64,000 bases of DNA from Tetragonia tetragonoides (GCA_038025085.1 CM076139.1:43194807-43258806), one strand, 5' to 3'; positions 20,322-34,321 are shown, numbered from the stretch's first letter. Notes: generated by a model from the letters alone, not told the origin. Numbers and translations: made by a program.

Positions 20322-22225
20322 TTCTATTTGGGTTGGATCCCTATTGGGGATTGTTACAGGCTCTACGGGTTGGATTTGAGACGGACCATGTAGATATTTT
20401 CGGGCCTGAACTGGCGTCTTGATCTTGTGAGGTAGTTTAGAGCTTTGTCATCTTCTTCTTTCTCATCGTCGGAGATATCATACCAAGCTTTGCCATTTTC
20501 TATGTCGTGGACTTGAGGAGTCAACACATCTTCAGGATCAGTATAAGGTCCATTATCCTCTCCATCACTATCCCAAAGGCCATAAATGTCTAGCGTGGGC
20601 CTTGGGCTTGGGAATGATGGTATGACCTGCCCAACAGGAGTGATCAGATAGGATGGATCAAACCCTTCTTCTACATCAATGGCAAAAGAGTTCCCGAGGG
20701 GATTATTATTGTTACTGGGTGGTGGTGCGTCCTTAGGCAATGGTATGGTGCCATTGTCGAATAGATCTTGGATTTTCTCCTTGAAAGTGTAGCACTTTTC
20801 GGTATCGTGTCCACAACCCCTATGGTATTTGCAGAATGCGGACTCGTTCCAGTATGGCGATCTTTTCTCTATGGGTGGATCAGGGGTAGGCCCAATCGGG
20901 TGTAGATAGTCTCCTTTGACTAATTTGTCTAGGGCTTTGACATAAGGCATCCTGAAGGGAGTAAACCTTCTTGGACGCCTATCAGCAATGGCGTTCACTT
21001 CATTTCCTCTGCTTGTGGAGGCATGATTGGTATTGGTGTATTTCTTATCCTTGTAACCACTTGTGTTGTTATTGTAAGTGACCTTGTTCTTCCCTCTTTG
21101 GAGTTGATCATCTTCAATGGCCAAGCCTACTTCAGTTAGTTGGGCATAAGTGGTTATGGGTTGAAACTTCATGTGCTCGCGGTATTTAGATGCCAAGTTC
21201 TGGACTAGCATTCTAATTTGATCCCTTTTAGATGGGCGATCAATCATTTCAGCCACCTTAGTTCTCCATCTTCTTACGAAATTGGTGAATCCTTCTTTGT
21301 CACCTTGCTTGGTGATGTCCAATTCTCTCAATGTCATGGGAGGCAAGACATTGTCAGCATATCTCTCCAGGAACAAAGTGGATAAGTCTTCCCACTTCTG
21401 TAGCTTTTGGGTGGGCAATTTGAAGAACCAGACCCTAACAGCAGGGTCCAAAGTTTGGGGAAAGAGATGAACATATAGCTCTTGCTCAATGCCTCTAAGG
21501 CCCAATGCAGTGGTGAAAGCCCTAATGTGATCTTGTGGATCATCGGTCCCTTTGAATGTGGGAACTTCAGGCATGGAAAACTTAGTGGGCAATTTTCCCT
21601 TGATATGGTGAGCATAGCCTTCAGAATTGATGATCATGTCATTAAAGACACGACTCTTGCCTAGAACGGACTCAAGCCTATTCAGTTTAGCTTGTAGTTC
21701 CTGGACCTCTTTAGTGGAGGGCTCAGTCTTATCCTCATTTGGTTTGGGCTCATCATCGTCCCTAGTAGGGGGATCCAACTTGCCGACACGGGCTTCCATA
21801 TCAGTGAATCTAGCATTCATGGCAACCAATTGGGCTAAAAGGTCATCCATCTTTTGGTCAGCAGTTTTCTCAGTATCTCCAGACATAATGGACCTAGGTG
21901 AATTAGGTGGCGAGGCTTGAGGTGACAATGGCGGTGTGCGAAGGTAATCGAGCCAAATTGGTCCCACAAACTGTGCTTGCGGTGAAGGTTTGAACGACAA
22001 CTTGCGGGTCAATCTCTTGTTGGACTCGTCCCTCTCCCACTTCCTAGGATCGTGATCTTTTTTTTTTTTGTTAGAAAGTTAGACTTATCATTACCAACAA
22101 GCAGCTTTGCAACCTAGCTTTGAGAAATGGACAAGCAAGCCACAACAACATCAAGTGCTTACTTCCATCCATTCCCAATGAAACAACTATTACAATATAA
22201 GACAAAGACGCAAAAGGCAAAAATA

Positions 22226-25200
22226 CTACAATAACCTGCTAATGTAGGCTTTATCAGCTCTACTATGTTTCCTGGTATTCAAACAATTAAGACGAGCTCT
22301 CGTAGTAAACTGGATGTTGTTAAGAATAACATAATCAGTGCAACTAGTATTATTGAAGCAGATGTTTTTGCGCTCCCTCCACAGGTGGTAGACAGTTGCT
22401 GTAAGCCCTGCACTACCTATGCCTCTCTGAATTCTTGTTTTTGTTGTTCTTGCAATCCATCTTAGCAGCCCCTGAATGCTGTGTGCATTTGTATGCCATC
22501 CTAGCCACGTTTTAGTTCTTGACAGTATGCTATTAGCTCGACTGCATTGAAAGAACAAGTGCAGATGAGATTCCACATCAGTATTACATAAGTAACAAGT
22601 ATCATTGGCTTTCAGAAACCCCATAGCTTTCATTCTATCTTTTGTAAGCAGCTTCCATTGATGAGCTATCCAGCAGCAAAACGAGTGTTTAGGCATGCAG
22701 CAAGAGTTCCAAATAAGATTAGCATGCCTATACTTGGGGAGATCACCATTCAGGAACTGATATCCACAGGTAGCAGTGTACTGTCCATGTTGTACCAGTC
22801 CATTTGCTATCTGCATCATAACCTGCTTCAAACAGTTTCCTGATCTTACTAAGTTTATTCCAGTACCAGCTTGCATCTTGTTTCAAGACATATTTCCACA
22901 CACTAGATCCCTTCATATAGATTTCATTCACCCATTTCACCCATAGCTTGTCTTGTTTTTGAGTAATAGCCCATAGGTGCTTCCCATTAAGAGCTTGATT
23001 CCATAATTTGCAACTTCTGATCTGCAATCCACCAATATTCCTTGGTCTACACACCAGATCCCAAGAAACAAGCCTAGGTTTCCTCTTTGCATCATCCCCC
23101 CCCCCCCACAAGAATTGCCTGCACTTCTTCTCTATCATTTTCAGTACCCCTGTTGATTCTTCCCTGCATACGACAGGTTCCTTGAGGCCCAACAATGTAG
23201 TTTCTTTGTTATTTTATCAACCAGGAATGAGCATTCATTCTTATTCCATCTAGAGGGAGTAAGAGGGACTCCCAACTATTTCATTAGGAAATTCCTTCTT
23301 GAAATCCTGTAATTTGCAGCAGTTGACTTCTAACATTACCAGAAACACCAGCCAGGTAACACTGTGACTTGCTACTATTAGCATGCAACCCAGTCACTTC
23401 AGAAAAATACACAAGAGCCTCCTTCACTCTTGTAACAGAAGAAGTATTAGCTTTACAGAAGACCATTAGGTCATCTGCAAAGCAAATGTGATTCAATTCC
23501 AGAGTTTTGTACATTGGGTGGAACATAAAATCAGGTAAGCCTCCAATAATATTCAGAACCCGAGACAAATAGTCCATTACCAAAACAAAAAGTAGAGGGA
23601 AGACAGGGTCACCTTGTCTGATTCCCCTTTTCCCTTCAAAATGACCAAAAGAAGAGCCATTGACACATATAGTAAAGGAGACAGTTCTGACACAAGCAAG
23701 TATCCATTTACAAAAAATTATTGGAAATTTATACCCAATGAGCATCTCCTCAAGGAAATCCCAGTGTATGGTATCATACGCCTTCCTCAAATCAATCTTC
23801 AATAAGCATCTAGCAGATGCATTCTTCCTCTTGTAATGTTTGATAATGTCTTGACATATCATAACATTATGGACAATACTCCTACCATTCACAAAGGCAC
23901 CTTGATTCATAGCCACAATCTCAGGTAAAACATTTCTTATTCTTCCACACAAAATCTTAGATATACACTTGTATAAAGTATTGCAACAAGCAATAGGACA
24001 AAAATCTGAAACAAGCACTGGAGGACTCACCTTTGGAATTAAGCAAAGATTAGTAGCATTCACAGACTTAAGCAACTGAGCAGTCTTGAAAAAATCCAGA
24101 ATAGCAACAGTAACCTCCTCTCCTATCACCGGCCAAGCATCCTTATAAAATCCACTCCCAAACCCATCGGGACCTGGAATCTTGGTGACATTAATACTCA
24201 TGAAAGCATCCTTAATCTCCTTTTATGTGACAGGGGCTATCAACAACATTTGTTGCTGCAAGTTGAGAATTGCTCCACTATCAAAAACCTTCTGAGAAGC
24301 TTTGATTCTGCCCTTTTCAGTCCTGCAAAGCATACCTTTATAAAACAGTGCAAGCTCATCTTGTATCTACTCTTGAGTGTTTAGGGTTACCCCATTAGAA
24401 TCTTCAAGGGAAAAAACTCTATTGACTTGTCTCCTATGCTTCAACACAGTATGAAAAAACTGTGTATTTTGAACGCCAAGTTGAATCCATTTTATTTTGC
24501 TCTTTTGTTGCAAAAAGGATTCAGCATCATTGCTGATCTTTAAGAAACAATCCCTTGCATCCTTTTCTTCTTGCTGTAATGTCACATTTAGAGGTTGTGC
24601 ATGTACAGCTAGTTGAGCATTCTCCATACTGGTTCTAGCAATCTGTACTTGGTTAAGCAGATCATTGTATTCAGCTTTGTTCAATTTCTCGAGAGCTTTT
24701 GCAATATTTTTCAACTTGCACATAATTCTGTACATTCTAGTGCCCTCAACTTCCCTGCTCCAAGCATTAGTAATAAGTGACAAAAAATTATCATTTTTAC
24801 CCCACATATTGTAATAGTAAAATCTGCTACTACTTCTTTGAATTTTCTGATCCAATTTCAGCACAGCTGGACAATGGTCAGAGATGCCCTCTGGGAGAAA
24901 TTGCACAGCACAATCTTCAAACTTATTCAGCCAAATATCATTGGCACAGACCCTATCAATTTCTGAGAATACTTTCCTGCCACTTTCCCCTTTATTGTTC
25001 CATGTATATCTGCAACCAGTCCAAGGTAGCTCCACAAGATGACTATCCTCCAGACATTCTTTGAAGTCTACAATTTCACCAGCCACAATAGCACTCCCTC
25101 CAACACGATCATCCTCGTGCAAAACAGAATTGAAATCACCTAGGAGAATCCAAGGATCAATACAGACATTTGACCAATCCTGGATTTCCTTCCAGAGTTC

Positions 25201-25741
25201 TTGTCTATGCTCTCTTTCATTGAAGCCATAGACAAAAGAGACATAAAACCAACAATGCTTGATCAAATTAACAGCTTTGCAAATGACCATTTGAGCTGAT
25301 GACTTGATTACAACCACATCATAAACTCCTGGATCCCACAAAACCCAGATTCTACCACCCTGATGGCTTTGGTGGTTCATGACCTGACTCCATTGCGGCA
25401 TCACCACCTGAGCACTTTTTTGTAAATTACAATTTTTAATTTTTGTTTCAAGTAAGCCAACTAGGCTAGCTTTATTTTTGCAAAAGAGATTCACTTCTCT
25501 TTGCTTATTAGGACCATTAAGGCCCCTAACATTCCATGAGAGACTGCTATCCATTCCCATCTGGTTGCATGGGAGGACCACCTGAGCCACTGGCTCCTTC
25601 ATTATCCAGAAATACTGGTGCTTCAAGTGCTGAAAAGATATTGTTAACAGGGGTAACAGGACCTGTTCCAATCTTCCTTTTCACAGTATAAGCAGGGACT
25701 TGCCATTGCTCCTGATCAAGTTCCTTATCCTGCACAATCAC
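22226..25741 (-). pseudogene. LINE ORF2: endonuclease, reverse transcriptase, zf-RVT
   Basis: The endonuclease part has SWNVRGLNGPNKQREV, LLETKIKN, WILLGDFNSVLHEDDRVGG, an RVCAND segment and EGISDHCPAVL, the apurinic-like endonuclease signature. RT has IPGPDGFGSGFYKDAW, NQGAFVNGRSI, IDLRKAYDTIHWDF, GIRQGDPVFPLLFV and the catalytic FADD (HICFADDLMVF). The C terminus has KHSFCCWIAHQWKLLTKDR and CYLCNTDVESHLHLFF, the zf-RVT domain. Stops at about 24364 and 24223 separate endonuclease from RT, and more breaks lie at 23200-23283 and near 22870. Confidence 0.85.
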
Positions 25742-25815
25742 TTCTTAGGGTTTTTCAATTACTTCCTGAATCTCTTGCACATGCTCATTCTCCTCAGCTG
25801 CAGTAACAGGTTGCA

Positions 25816-26733
25816 CTACTGAAGCTTTGGGAACCCACACCTTCTTATACTTTTCCTACAATCCAGTTCTTCATGACCTAACTGATGACAATAACTACAT
25901 TTAGTAAGTTTCCACTCAAACTTAATTCTCTGTTCCAATAGCATACCCTTTTCATTCTGAAAATGAACAACATCAACAAACTTATCTCCAATGTCCACCT
26001 CAATCAGGATTCTAGCATAATTCACCTCAACCTTGTTTTGAGTGTTCGTATCAACCATCAATGGATTTCCCAACAAACTCCCAATTTTACTAAGACCATC
26101 AGCACTCCAATATTTCACATCAAGCCCCAATAAACGAACCCACACAGGTACAGACGAAACCTCCTCCTTAGAAAGGTCAAGGTCTTCTGACCATGGCCTC
26201 ACAATAAGCGGTTAATTGTCAAAACGGAAGATACCAGTTTCCAAAACTTTATCCCTCCCTTCAATTTTATCAAAACGAACCAGGGCGATTCCATTACGTA
26301 ACATCGCAATCTTATTAATTCCATGGCTACCCCATTTTTGTCTCAAAAACCCTCCCAGAACAGTTGCTGGTGGCCTAGCTCCCATTACATAACACACCAC
26401 TGCAGTACTCCAATATGCTATCTCAGACAAAATATCCTCACGATTAATTTGCCCAACACATTGACCTCCAACATTAACAGGTTGAACATAACCCAATTTA
26501 AACCCAGCATTGTTTAATTTTGAGACATCAAAATTTTCCCAAATAGATGTAGTTTTACCTGGAGAAGAAGTATGCCGAGTGCTCTCTGCCTCCTCAACCT
26601 CTTCCGCCCATGACTGTTGACCATTCCGATCATTGCTCAATTTATTGCTAATCAGATGCAACCATTGATTTAATTTGTCCCGCGCCGCAGCAATTTCACT
26701 TACTGTTACATTCTGTGGAGCCTCTTTTCCCAA
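25816..26733 (-). pseudogene. LINE ORF1: DUF4283 plus zinc knuckle
   Basis: Starts MGKEAPQNVTVSEIAAARDK. The DUF4283-like part has MGARPPATVLGGFLRQKWG, ALVRFDKIEGRDKVLE and GIFRFDN, then an in-frame TAA (about 26209), then PLIVRPWSEDLDL and VPVWVRLLGLDVKYW. The C-terminal knuckle is CSYCHQLGHEELDC (CX2CX4HX4C), an RNA-binding motif. In intact LINEs this protein packages element RNA. The single internal stop splits 128 C-terminal codons from 173 upstream ones. Confidence 0.8.
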
Positions 26734-26828
26734 GTCAGCATTCGAGAAGAGATTAAGTTCATCATTTAGGTTACGAGCTACATTTTGAGGGTAGGATCGT
26801 GATCTTTATTCCTACCAATTCTGGACAT

Positions 26829-27827
26829 AAAAGGGCCCGCTTAAGGAAACAAGAAGTAAATGGAAAACTCCACAGAAGAAAGATTTTATTTTAAAAACAA
26901 ATGTGGGAAGGGAATCTAATATTAATCCTCAACATGGTGATTTTAGGAAAGACGCGATTTTATGTAAATAGCATATTCTAGTCAATGATCTTTTTGACTT
27001 TATAGAATTAAAAGAAAATGTACTATTGACTTGCATATGGCATAAAATTCCCTAATTTAGGAAAGGAAAATATAAATTGACTTGCATATAGAATAAAGTA
27101 AGACTCTTTTTTTTTGTGAAAGATCATTGACAGGAATATATTATTTGCACGCAATCTAATTCATATGGAAACGAACGTCTTTTTAGTATGGTCACTAGCG
27201 TCATCGGAGTCATATATGGATTCTACTTCCTAAAAAGAACAGATTCTAGACTCTATTTGTAAACTTGACAAAAACGCACAAGCAAACAAAAGGGAAACCT
27301 TCCCTAAACAGGACTCAAGAAAATCCTACGGGGGGGATCTAGTCCTAATATTCTATGAAAACTAATCACATAGCAAAGAAACTATCAATCACAATATAGC
27401 AAGTAAATCAATTAGCACCTTGATATGGACTATGGGACTAAATGCAATATTTTGACACAATCTATGGTTGGATAAGGTAACCAACGACCGGATGCGTTTC
27501 GTCATCTATAGGATGCATAGTCAAACTAAACGTACCGTTTTACACATCTCGAATGGAAACATGTAAATGCCATGGGGTGGAACACGACTATGTGCAAAGG
27601 TAATTCGGACCTAGTGGGTCACCGGCCTAAGTCATAGACAATGCTCCAAAGGGTAACTCCTGTTTATGGTGTGGTGATGTCTTTCGACATCTTGCGATGA
27701 TAACGCATGCAATATGAATGATATGGATACAAAGCAAAGAAAATAAACATATACGGTGATTGAACCAAATAGCTAAAATAAATTATTGACATGGATAGGT
27801 GTTCGAATTACACACTCTTGTTAATTA
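26829..27827. other. Untranslated leader between primer site and gag
   Basis: About 1 kb of AT-rich sequence between the primer-binding site and the gag ATG. No ORF of note was seen and there is no sign of the extra 5' ORF known from Ogre elements. Confidence 0.5.
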
Positions 27828-27845
27828 TCCCCAGTGAAGTCGCCA
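27828..27845 (-). promoter_or_regulatory. Primer-binding site, tRNA-Arg type
   Basis: The minus strand reads TGGCGACTTCACTGGGGA one base after the LTR end. It is complementary to the 3' end of plant tRNA-Arg (ACG) with two mismatches, as far as I recall that tRNA. Tat/Ogre elements are known to use tRNA-Arg. Confidence 0.75.
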
Positions 27846-27846
27846 C

Positions 27847-29963
27847 TGTAAGAACCCTCGCCTTTCGGCGCTTATCCTCGCGGTATTCTTTTTGGTTGGA
27901 ATTAATGGTTCTTAAATAATACGTCATATGCAATTTAAATTATAAACGGGAATAACAATTTGCAAGTAATGAAGCCGCCACCAATTTTTAAGGAAACAAT
28001 TGGAAACCATCAAAAAGTGCACCCAATTCCTATTGGGAATTGACTCATACCCATGGGGCTAAATATTGAGTTCGGAGGTGTAGGTACGAAATAAACAAAA
28101 CGAATCTCATCTAAATCGCCCGAATTAACGGCCTCTACTAAGCCTATCCATATCAAATATTTATCTATGCTATATTGTTCCATATAAATCCGGTCGTCCA
28201 AGATCCTAAATTAACTAGGCGGGTTAAAGACAACCAAATTACCTATGTTATCACTTTGCACAATCTATATCCAATTTGCATGTATACTATTATCAAACGC
28301 AAATAAGAGGTAAGAGCAATAATTTAAAGCTCCAACCTACCACACTTTGCTAAACGCGCCAAGCATTGCATATGCACATCAATAAATTTGTTAGTAACTT
28401 CAAAGGAAGAACAATGCAAAAATATTATCTTTATACTAAAATAAACCTATGGGGTTACAACAGACATGCACAAGCTATAAGAAAGATGCAAACTTGCATA
28501 AACTAATAAAAAGATGCGAACTTTAAATTAAGCTAATCATGCATAATTATTTACAAGGACCCAAGCATGCAAATTTATTCAACCATAATCAAAAGCTAAA
28601 TAAAACATGATTCTAAAGAATAAAAAAGAGATTTAATAAACGATTTAGGCCCTCGGGATGGTTAACCTGGACGTTCTATTCAAACGGGACTAGTAGAATT
28701 GGAATTGCTCTTCAATCTTGGGTGCTAGGTTGGGTGCAATGGCTTGCTTGAGTCTTCAAAATCTGAATTCTCCATGATTTGGGGGAATTTGTGCTCTCAA
28801 TGCTCTCAAAATTATAAACTGACCAACCTCTCTCAAAAGAGGGTGAAAAGGAGTATTTATAGAGTTAGGGGACGGAATTAGGGGCTTAGGGTAAGAAACA
28901 CGGCGCCCAAACTCGGCCTAGCCAGAAAACAGGCCTAGCGGCCAGCTGGAAGGCAGCTGGAGCCCAGCGGCTGCCGCTGGAGCTAGGCCTGGCAATGGGT
29001 GGCATTTGGGTCGGGTGGAGCATCACCCGCATCCACCCAATTAATTTTTAAGCTTCATCCGTCCACCCATCACACACGAAATACTCCACCCGCATCCAAT
29101 CTACCCGTTCACCCGTGGGATGGTAAACGGGTGAATAAAGAGCTAAACTATATAAAGGGATGTCGACAAAAAATCAACTTAACAAATCAAATTTTATAAA
29201 ATTAAACCAACATATTTGAGTGAAAAAGTGCAAGAGCCCATAACAAAGTTTCATATTACACAGAAATCCTAGTATTACTAAGATACATAACCCCAAATGT
29301 CTTATTTTAAATTTTTTGATGGTCTTTTTTTTTTTAAAGTATAATAAAATATTAAACGGGTGATGGGTGGATTCGTGGGTCGGGTTCGCTGGTGAAAAAT
29401 CATCACCCGAATCCCACCCGACCTACCACTTGATCCACCCACCACCTAGCCACTCACCCGTTTATTCGGATTTTCACCCATTTATTTGGGGCGGGTGGAG
29501 CGGGTTCGTGGATACCCACAACCCATTGCCAGGCCTAGCTGGAGCTTAGCGGCTGCAGGCCGCTGGGCCCAGCGGCTGCCTTGAGGGCCCCCGCTGCCAC
29601 GCGTGTGCCACCGGACTGACATCGTCAGCCACTGGGCTCGGAGGCGCGCGCGTGTCTAGGGTTTTTTGACTTTGTGTGCTCAGTAAATTACGAAATTGCC
29701 CTTGGGATGACCTAGGGGGCCGAGATTGAGCGGTTTTGACCCAAATCTTGGAGACGCGATTTCTCTTGATCCGGGAACCTGATTGAGGTAAGGTCAAAGG
29801 CGTTGGAATCCTTATAACAAGGGCTAGCCAAAGACTGGGGTTTCAAGGAATTTGGTCTAGATTTCCGAGTAATGTCTTTTTCTACTTACGTCCATATTAT
29901 TCCATTACCATCATCATCGGGCGTTGCGGTGCCAGGGGATGAGAACCGATTAGGATGTCTACA
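27847..29963 (-). repeat. 5' LTR of the Ty3 element (with hAT MITE inside)
   Basis: Plus-strand ends are TGTAAGAACC and TGTCTACA, i.e. TG...CA with inverted TGTA/TACA. Without the 554-bp MITE and its 8-bp duplication it is about 1,555 bp. It matches 2166-3545 with a low percentage of substitutions by eye. A TATA-like CTATAAATAC lies at 28862-28853 on the minus strand, with a GC-rich block upstream of it. Confidence 0.88.
28984..29537. mobile_element. hAT-type MITE in the 5' LTR
   Basis: 554 bp with perfect 17-bp inverted ends (TAGGCCTGGCAATGGGT) and an exact 8-bp target duplication GCTGGAGC (28976-28983 and 29538-29545). There is no transposase. The insert is absent from the other LTR, so it came after the retroelement. 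Confidence 0.93.
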
Positions 29964-30020
29964 GTTGCACTTTCCTAAATCGTTAAAAAGTACACCATTA
30001 ATTAGAGGTTTTGGTATACA

Positions 30021-31459
<1,439 letters not shown>

Positions 31460-32092
31460 TATATATACTAAAGTTGTACTTCCCTAAATTTTTAAAGAGT
31501 AGACTACTAGATTTTAAAAAGCATATAACTTTACTTTCATCACTTAAGAAATTAAATTTCTTACACCATTGGAACGAGTACGGAATATCCTTTAAAATGA
31601 GAGTCATTTGTAGTATGTTCTATTAATTTACAACATAATAAGATGCGTCCACCTAAAAAGGTAATTAGTAATTAGCTTGACAAGCTGACACAACTAAAGA
31701 GTTGCAATGTAAAAATAAGAGAAAAGATACGTCTATTAGTTATAAAAATTTATAAAACAATCTCAAGGTAAAATATAATAAAAAGAGTATGTATAGAATA
31801 AAGAAATAAAGGATGAATCTAAAATTATTCTAGGTCCAATATTTAATGGAAAACTGTACCATTATCACAATTTTATAACTGTACGTAATATACTAATCCC
31901 CCATGTTATTTTAGGGCTCCAATTTATGTTCCCTTTAACTTTATAATTATTAATTAATGTACTTCCTTCGCACCACAAATAAAATTACATTGGACTTTTT
32001 GCGTTCTTCAAGACAGTACTTTGATTGCATATAACTTTAAAAAAACAAGCAAGCATTAAAATATGTTTTGCTATTCTAAGGTTTACGTCTAA

Positions 32093-32299
32093 GGCCCTGT
32101 TCTTTTCGTCGTTTCCATGCTGCATTCGGTTCTGTTCTGGTCCGTTCCAATCCAATCCGTTCCGTTCCGTTCCACCTTGCATTCTGTACTTCACTTTGTC
32201 TCACATATTTTTGAATTATCCGCACCGCACCGTTCCGTTCCAATCAGTTCCGTTCCGTTCCTCATCGTCCCGCAACATTCCGTTGAAGAGAACAGGACC
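32093..32299. mobile_element. Tourist-like (PIF/Harbinger) MITE in H1
   Basis: 207 bp with inverted ends GGCCCTGTTCTTTTC and GAAGAGAACAGGACC (imperfect) and a 3-bp TAA duplication (32090-32092 and 32300-32302). The interior is rich in CCGTTCCGTTCC-type repeats. Confidence 0.75.
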
Positions 32300-32357
32300 T
32301 AAAACTTCTTTATTTTTTGAAAAGTAGTTGTATACATTAGACATTTAAACTGATTTT

Positions 32358-32539
32358 TTTTTTGGTTTAATCACAGGTTCACCTAAGCCCTTTGGGCCAA
32401 GATTAATCCTGTTCGCACTGGGTCGACCCATGAAGGATAAAGTGCTCCAACTAAATAGTTTCTCCATTCACAAGATTCGAACTCTCGACCTTGCTTAAGG
32501 GATGAGAGTGCCGAACCACTCACACCAACCACTTATTGG
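32358..32539 (-). mobile_element. tRNA-derived SINE in H1
   Basis: 182 bp with an exact 20-bp target duplication starting TAGACATTTAAACTGA (32338-32357 and 32540-32559). On the minus strand it has an A-box-like GTGAGTGGTTCGGCAC and a B-box-like GGTCGAGAGTTCGAATC. The poly(A) tail appears as the T-run at its left end. Confidence 0.88.
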
Positions 32540-32952
32540 TAGACATTTAAACTGATTTTACCATAAAAGAAGGATCATATCTTTGGAAGGTTAGTTGTAC
32601 ACTTATATCAACATAAGAACATTGGCGTACCAACATCAAGCATAGAAAGACTTTTAAACTATTACTTCTAGGATCATGTTACATATGGAATGAGTTAATT
32701 AATAGCTAATTAAAATTGATGATAATTAGAGTTTAAATTAGATAAGATGCCCTATAAAGTCATAGTAATCTTATTATATGACATTCATGATATTAAATGG
32801 ATTATACAAATATTTATTCATATATTACTAATAGTTTTTCATAAGTGACAATTACACTTTGATTTTTCGATGAGATTCATAATCACGGATTAATTTTATT
32901 ATTTAATCACAGTCTGCGCAACGCATGGACATACTCACGGACATATACCTAA

Positions 32953-34321
32953 TATACTACTATATTTAATTGCCTGAGCACTGAACACTAAAGTGATATA
33001 ATCTTAAATTTATCTTCCTTCTGTACATATTTTACTTAGCACAATTTAGTCATATTACCGTTTCTTACTGAAACGCTCTTATACTTGTCTCCTTCATAAA
33101 AAGTCGAGCCGTTTCAACATCAAGAGTTAATGTAGCTGAAACTTAACGTCGAGGTTGTACATGTCTTCTATTTTTCTTCATCTTATACTGAAGTCTGTTT
33201 GGGTGATGTAATACAATATTTTTCTTTTATAGTAGTGTAGCCACAGAGTATAACCAGGTAGTGTTGTTCATCTTAGGTGGGATGACCCAGTAAGCCAGTC
33301 CTGTTCGGTCGTAAAAAAGGACGGGCTTAAACGGGGTGTTTTAGTGATTTTATAAGGACACAATCTGTTCGCTCGCCTCTTGCCCGCTTGCAGTCTCGAT
33401 CCATAGGTCAAAAAACCATGTCAAGACTGGCCATCATTCTAGTTAGACCCGCTTTTGAACATCTCTACTACCGGGTATTCTACTATTCATAATTGGAGTT
33501 GGATCCACTGATTCTTAATTTTTGTGAATTGTAATTGGTTGCTACCTACTTCAATTTTTTAGGAATTGGCATTAGTTACGCCGAGTACCAACGATTCCTG
33601 GTTACCTAAGTTCATACGAAAATACAAAGTTAAAATTTTTAAATCAAATAATTTTACATGTTATTAATATGGACAACAATTATAATATATCACGGCAACA
33701 AACAATCCTAAATACACAACGAATATAAAATCCAATATTTAACATTTCAAATCAAAAATTAAATAAAGAATACAAGCTTTTAATCATTAATTCACTAAAT
33801 TTACAAATAAGCATTTTTTGTATCACCGATATTACTAGACATTATCGTCGTTTATTTTCAAAAAATGGAAAATGTCTTGTAGATGTTTTACATTGGGTAC
33901 CCAACTAGTTCATGTTTGAAAACATCAAGAACCTAAATTGATAGTGATTGCTATCAGGTCCTGTTTTTGGAAATAAGAATTGGATCCATCAACTTGGTTC
34001 CAAAATCATCGATTTTAAACCGATTATGATTTCGGAACCATAGATAGTGGGTGAGCACCTGGGTACCTGATTCTGGTATTGAAATTGGTTCGCATCTGCT
34101 GGGTTTGGACCTAAAACTAGCCCTACCGATACCTTGGGTCCCAAAATTCAAAACTGGTAGCAACAAATTCTAATTATGGGTATCATTATTTTTTCGGACT
34201 TGATACCTAATGGATACCTGGTGGGACTAATTTTGGGTACTCAAAATTGGTCCCACAACTAAATTGATATTTGAATTGGTCTCAATACTGCTACTATTAA
34301 CTTAGTTGCATACTTCACAGC
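32953..34321. other. Intergenic with MITE-like remnants
   Basis: No gene was seen. At 33259-33467 a GACCCG/CGGGTC-rich segment has loosely inverted ends (TAGTGTTGTTCA and TGAACATCTCTA) and poorly matching 8-bp flanks, a candidate old hAT MITE. The 33480-34300 stretch is rich in GGTACC/AATTGG words and looks repetitive, but I find no clean ends. Confidence 0.35.

Larger units (their letters stand above)
22061..26791 (-). mobile_element. LINE (non-LTR retrotransposon) inserted in gag
   Basis: About 4.7 kb flanked by the exact 16-bp duplication TAGGATCGTGATCTTT (22045-22060 and 26792-26807). A T-run at the left flank is the poly(A) tail of a minus-strand element. The coding order on the minus strand is ORF1, endonuclease, RT, zinc-binding C terminus, as in plant L1-type elements. 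There are several stops and frame changes, so it is inactive, but it is close to full length. Confidence 0.9.
20363..26828 (-). pseudogene. Ty3 gag, split by a LINE
   Basis: The ATG is at 26828-26826, followed by SRIGRNKDHDP. The frame is cut by the LINE at 26791-22061 and resumes with RKWERDESNKRLTRKLSF (about 22049) through to the stop near 20363. Downstream residues show the capsid-like retrotransposon gag pattern (FKGTDDPQDHIRAF, WEDLSTLFLERYA, FVRRWRTKVAEM) and a knuckle, CKYHRGCGHDTEKC, of CX2HX4HX4C form. The coding parts total about 575 codons. Apart from the LINE, the frame is uninterrupted from 22012 to 20363. It ends KSNP-stop, and the protease frame overlaps it in -1, either an expression frameshift or a mutation. 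Confidence 0.85.
2166..29963 (-). mobile_element. Tat-clade (Retand/Ogre-like) Ty3/gypsy retrotransposon, about 27.8 kb with nested insertions
   Basis: On the minus strand the order is 5' LTR (29963-27847), tRNA-Arg-type primer site (27845-27828), gag, protease, RT, RNase H, a second RNase H-like segment, integrase, a long 3' region with two antisense genes, a polypurine tract (3559-3546) and a 3' LTR (3545-2166). The second RNase H, the tRNA-Arg primer and antisense extra genes downstream of pol are known Tat-lineage traits. Nested insertions are a LINE (22061-26791), a solo LTR (9013-11844), CACTA (12101-14564) and a hAT MITE (28984-29537). All reading frames are broken, so the copy is defective. 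About 103 bp of the 3' LTR end is missing at 2166. Confidence 0.85.

Noticed and set aside
22012..22012. Gag start at the Met at 22012
   Set aside because: The frame continues upstream to the LINE duplication and beyond it to an ATG at 26828.
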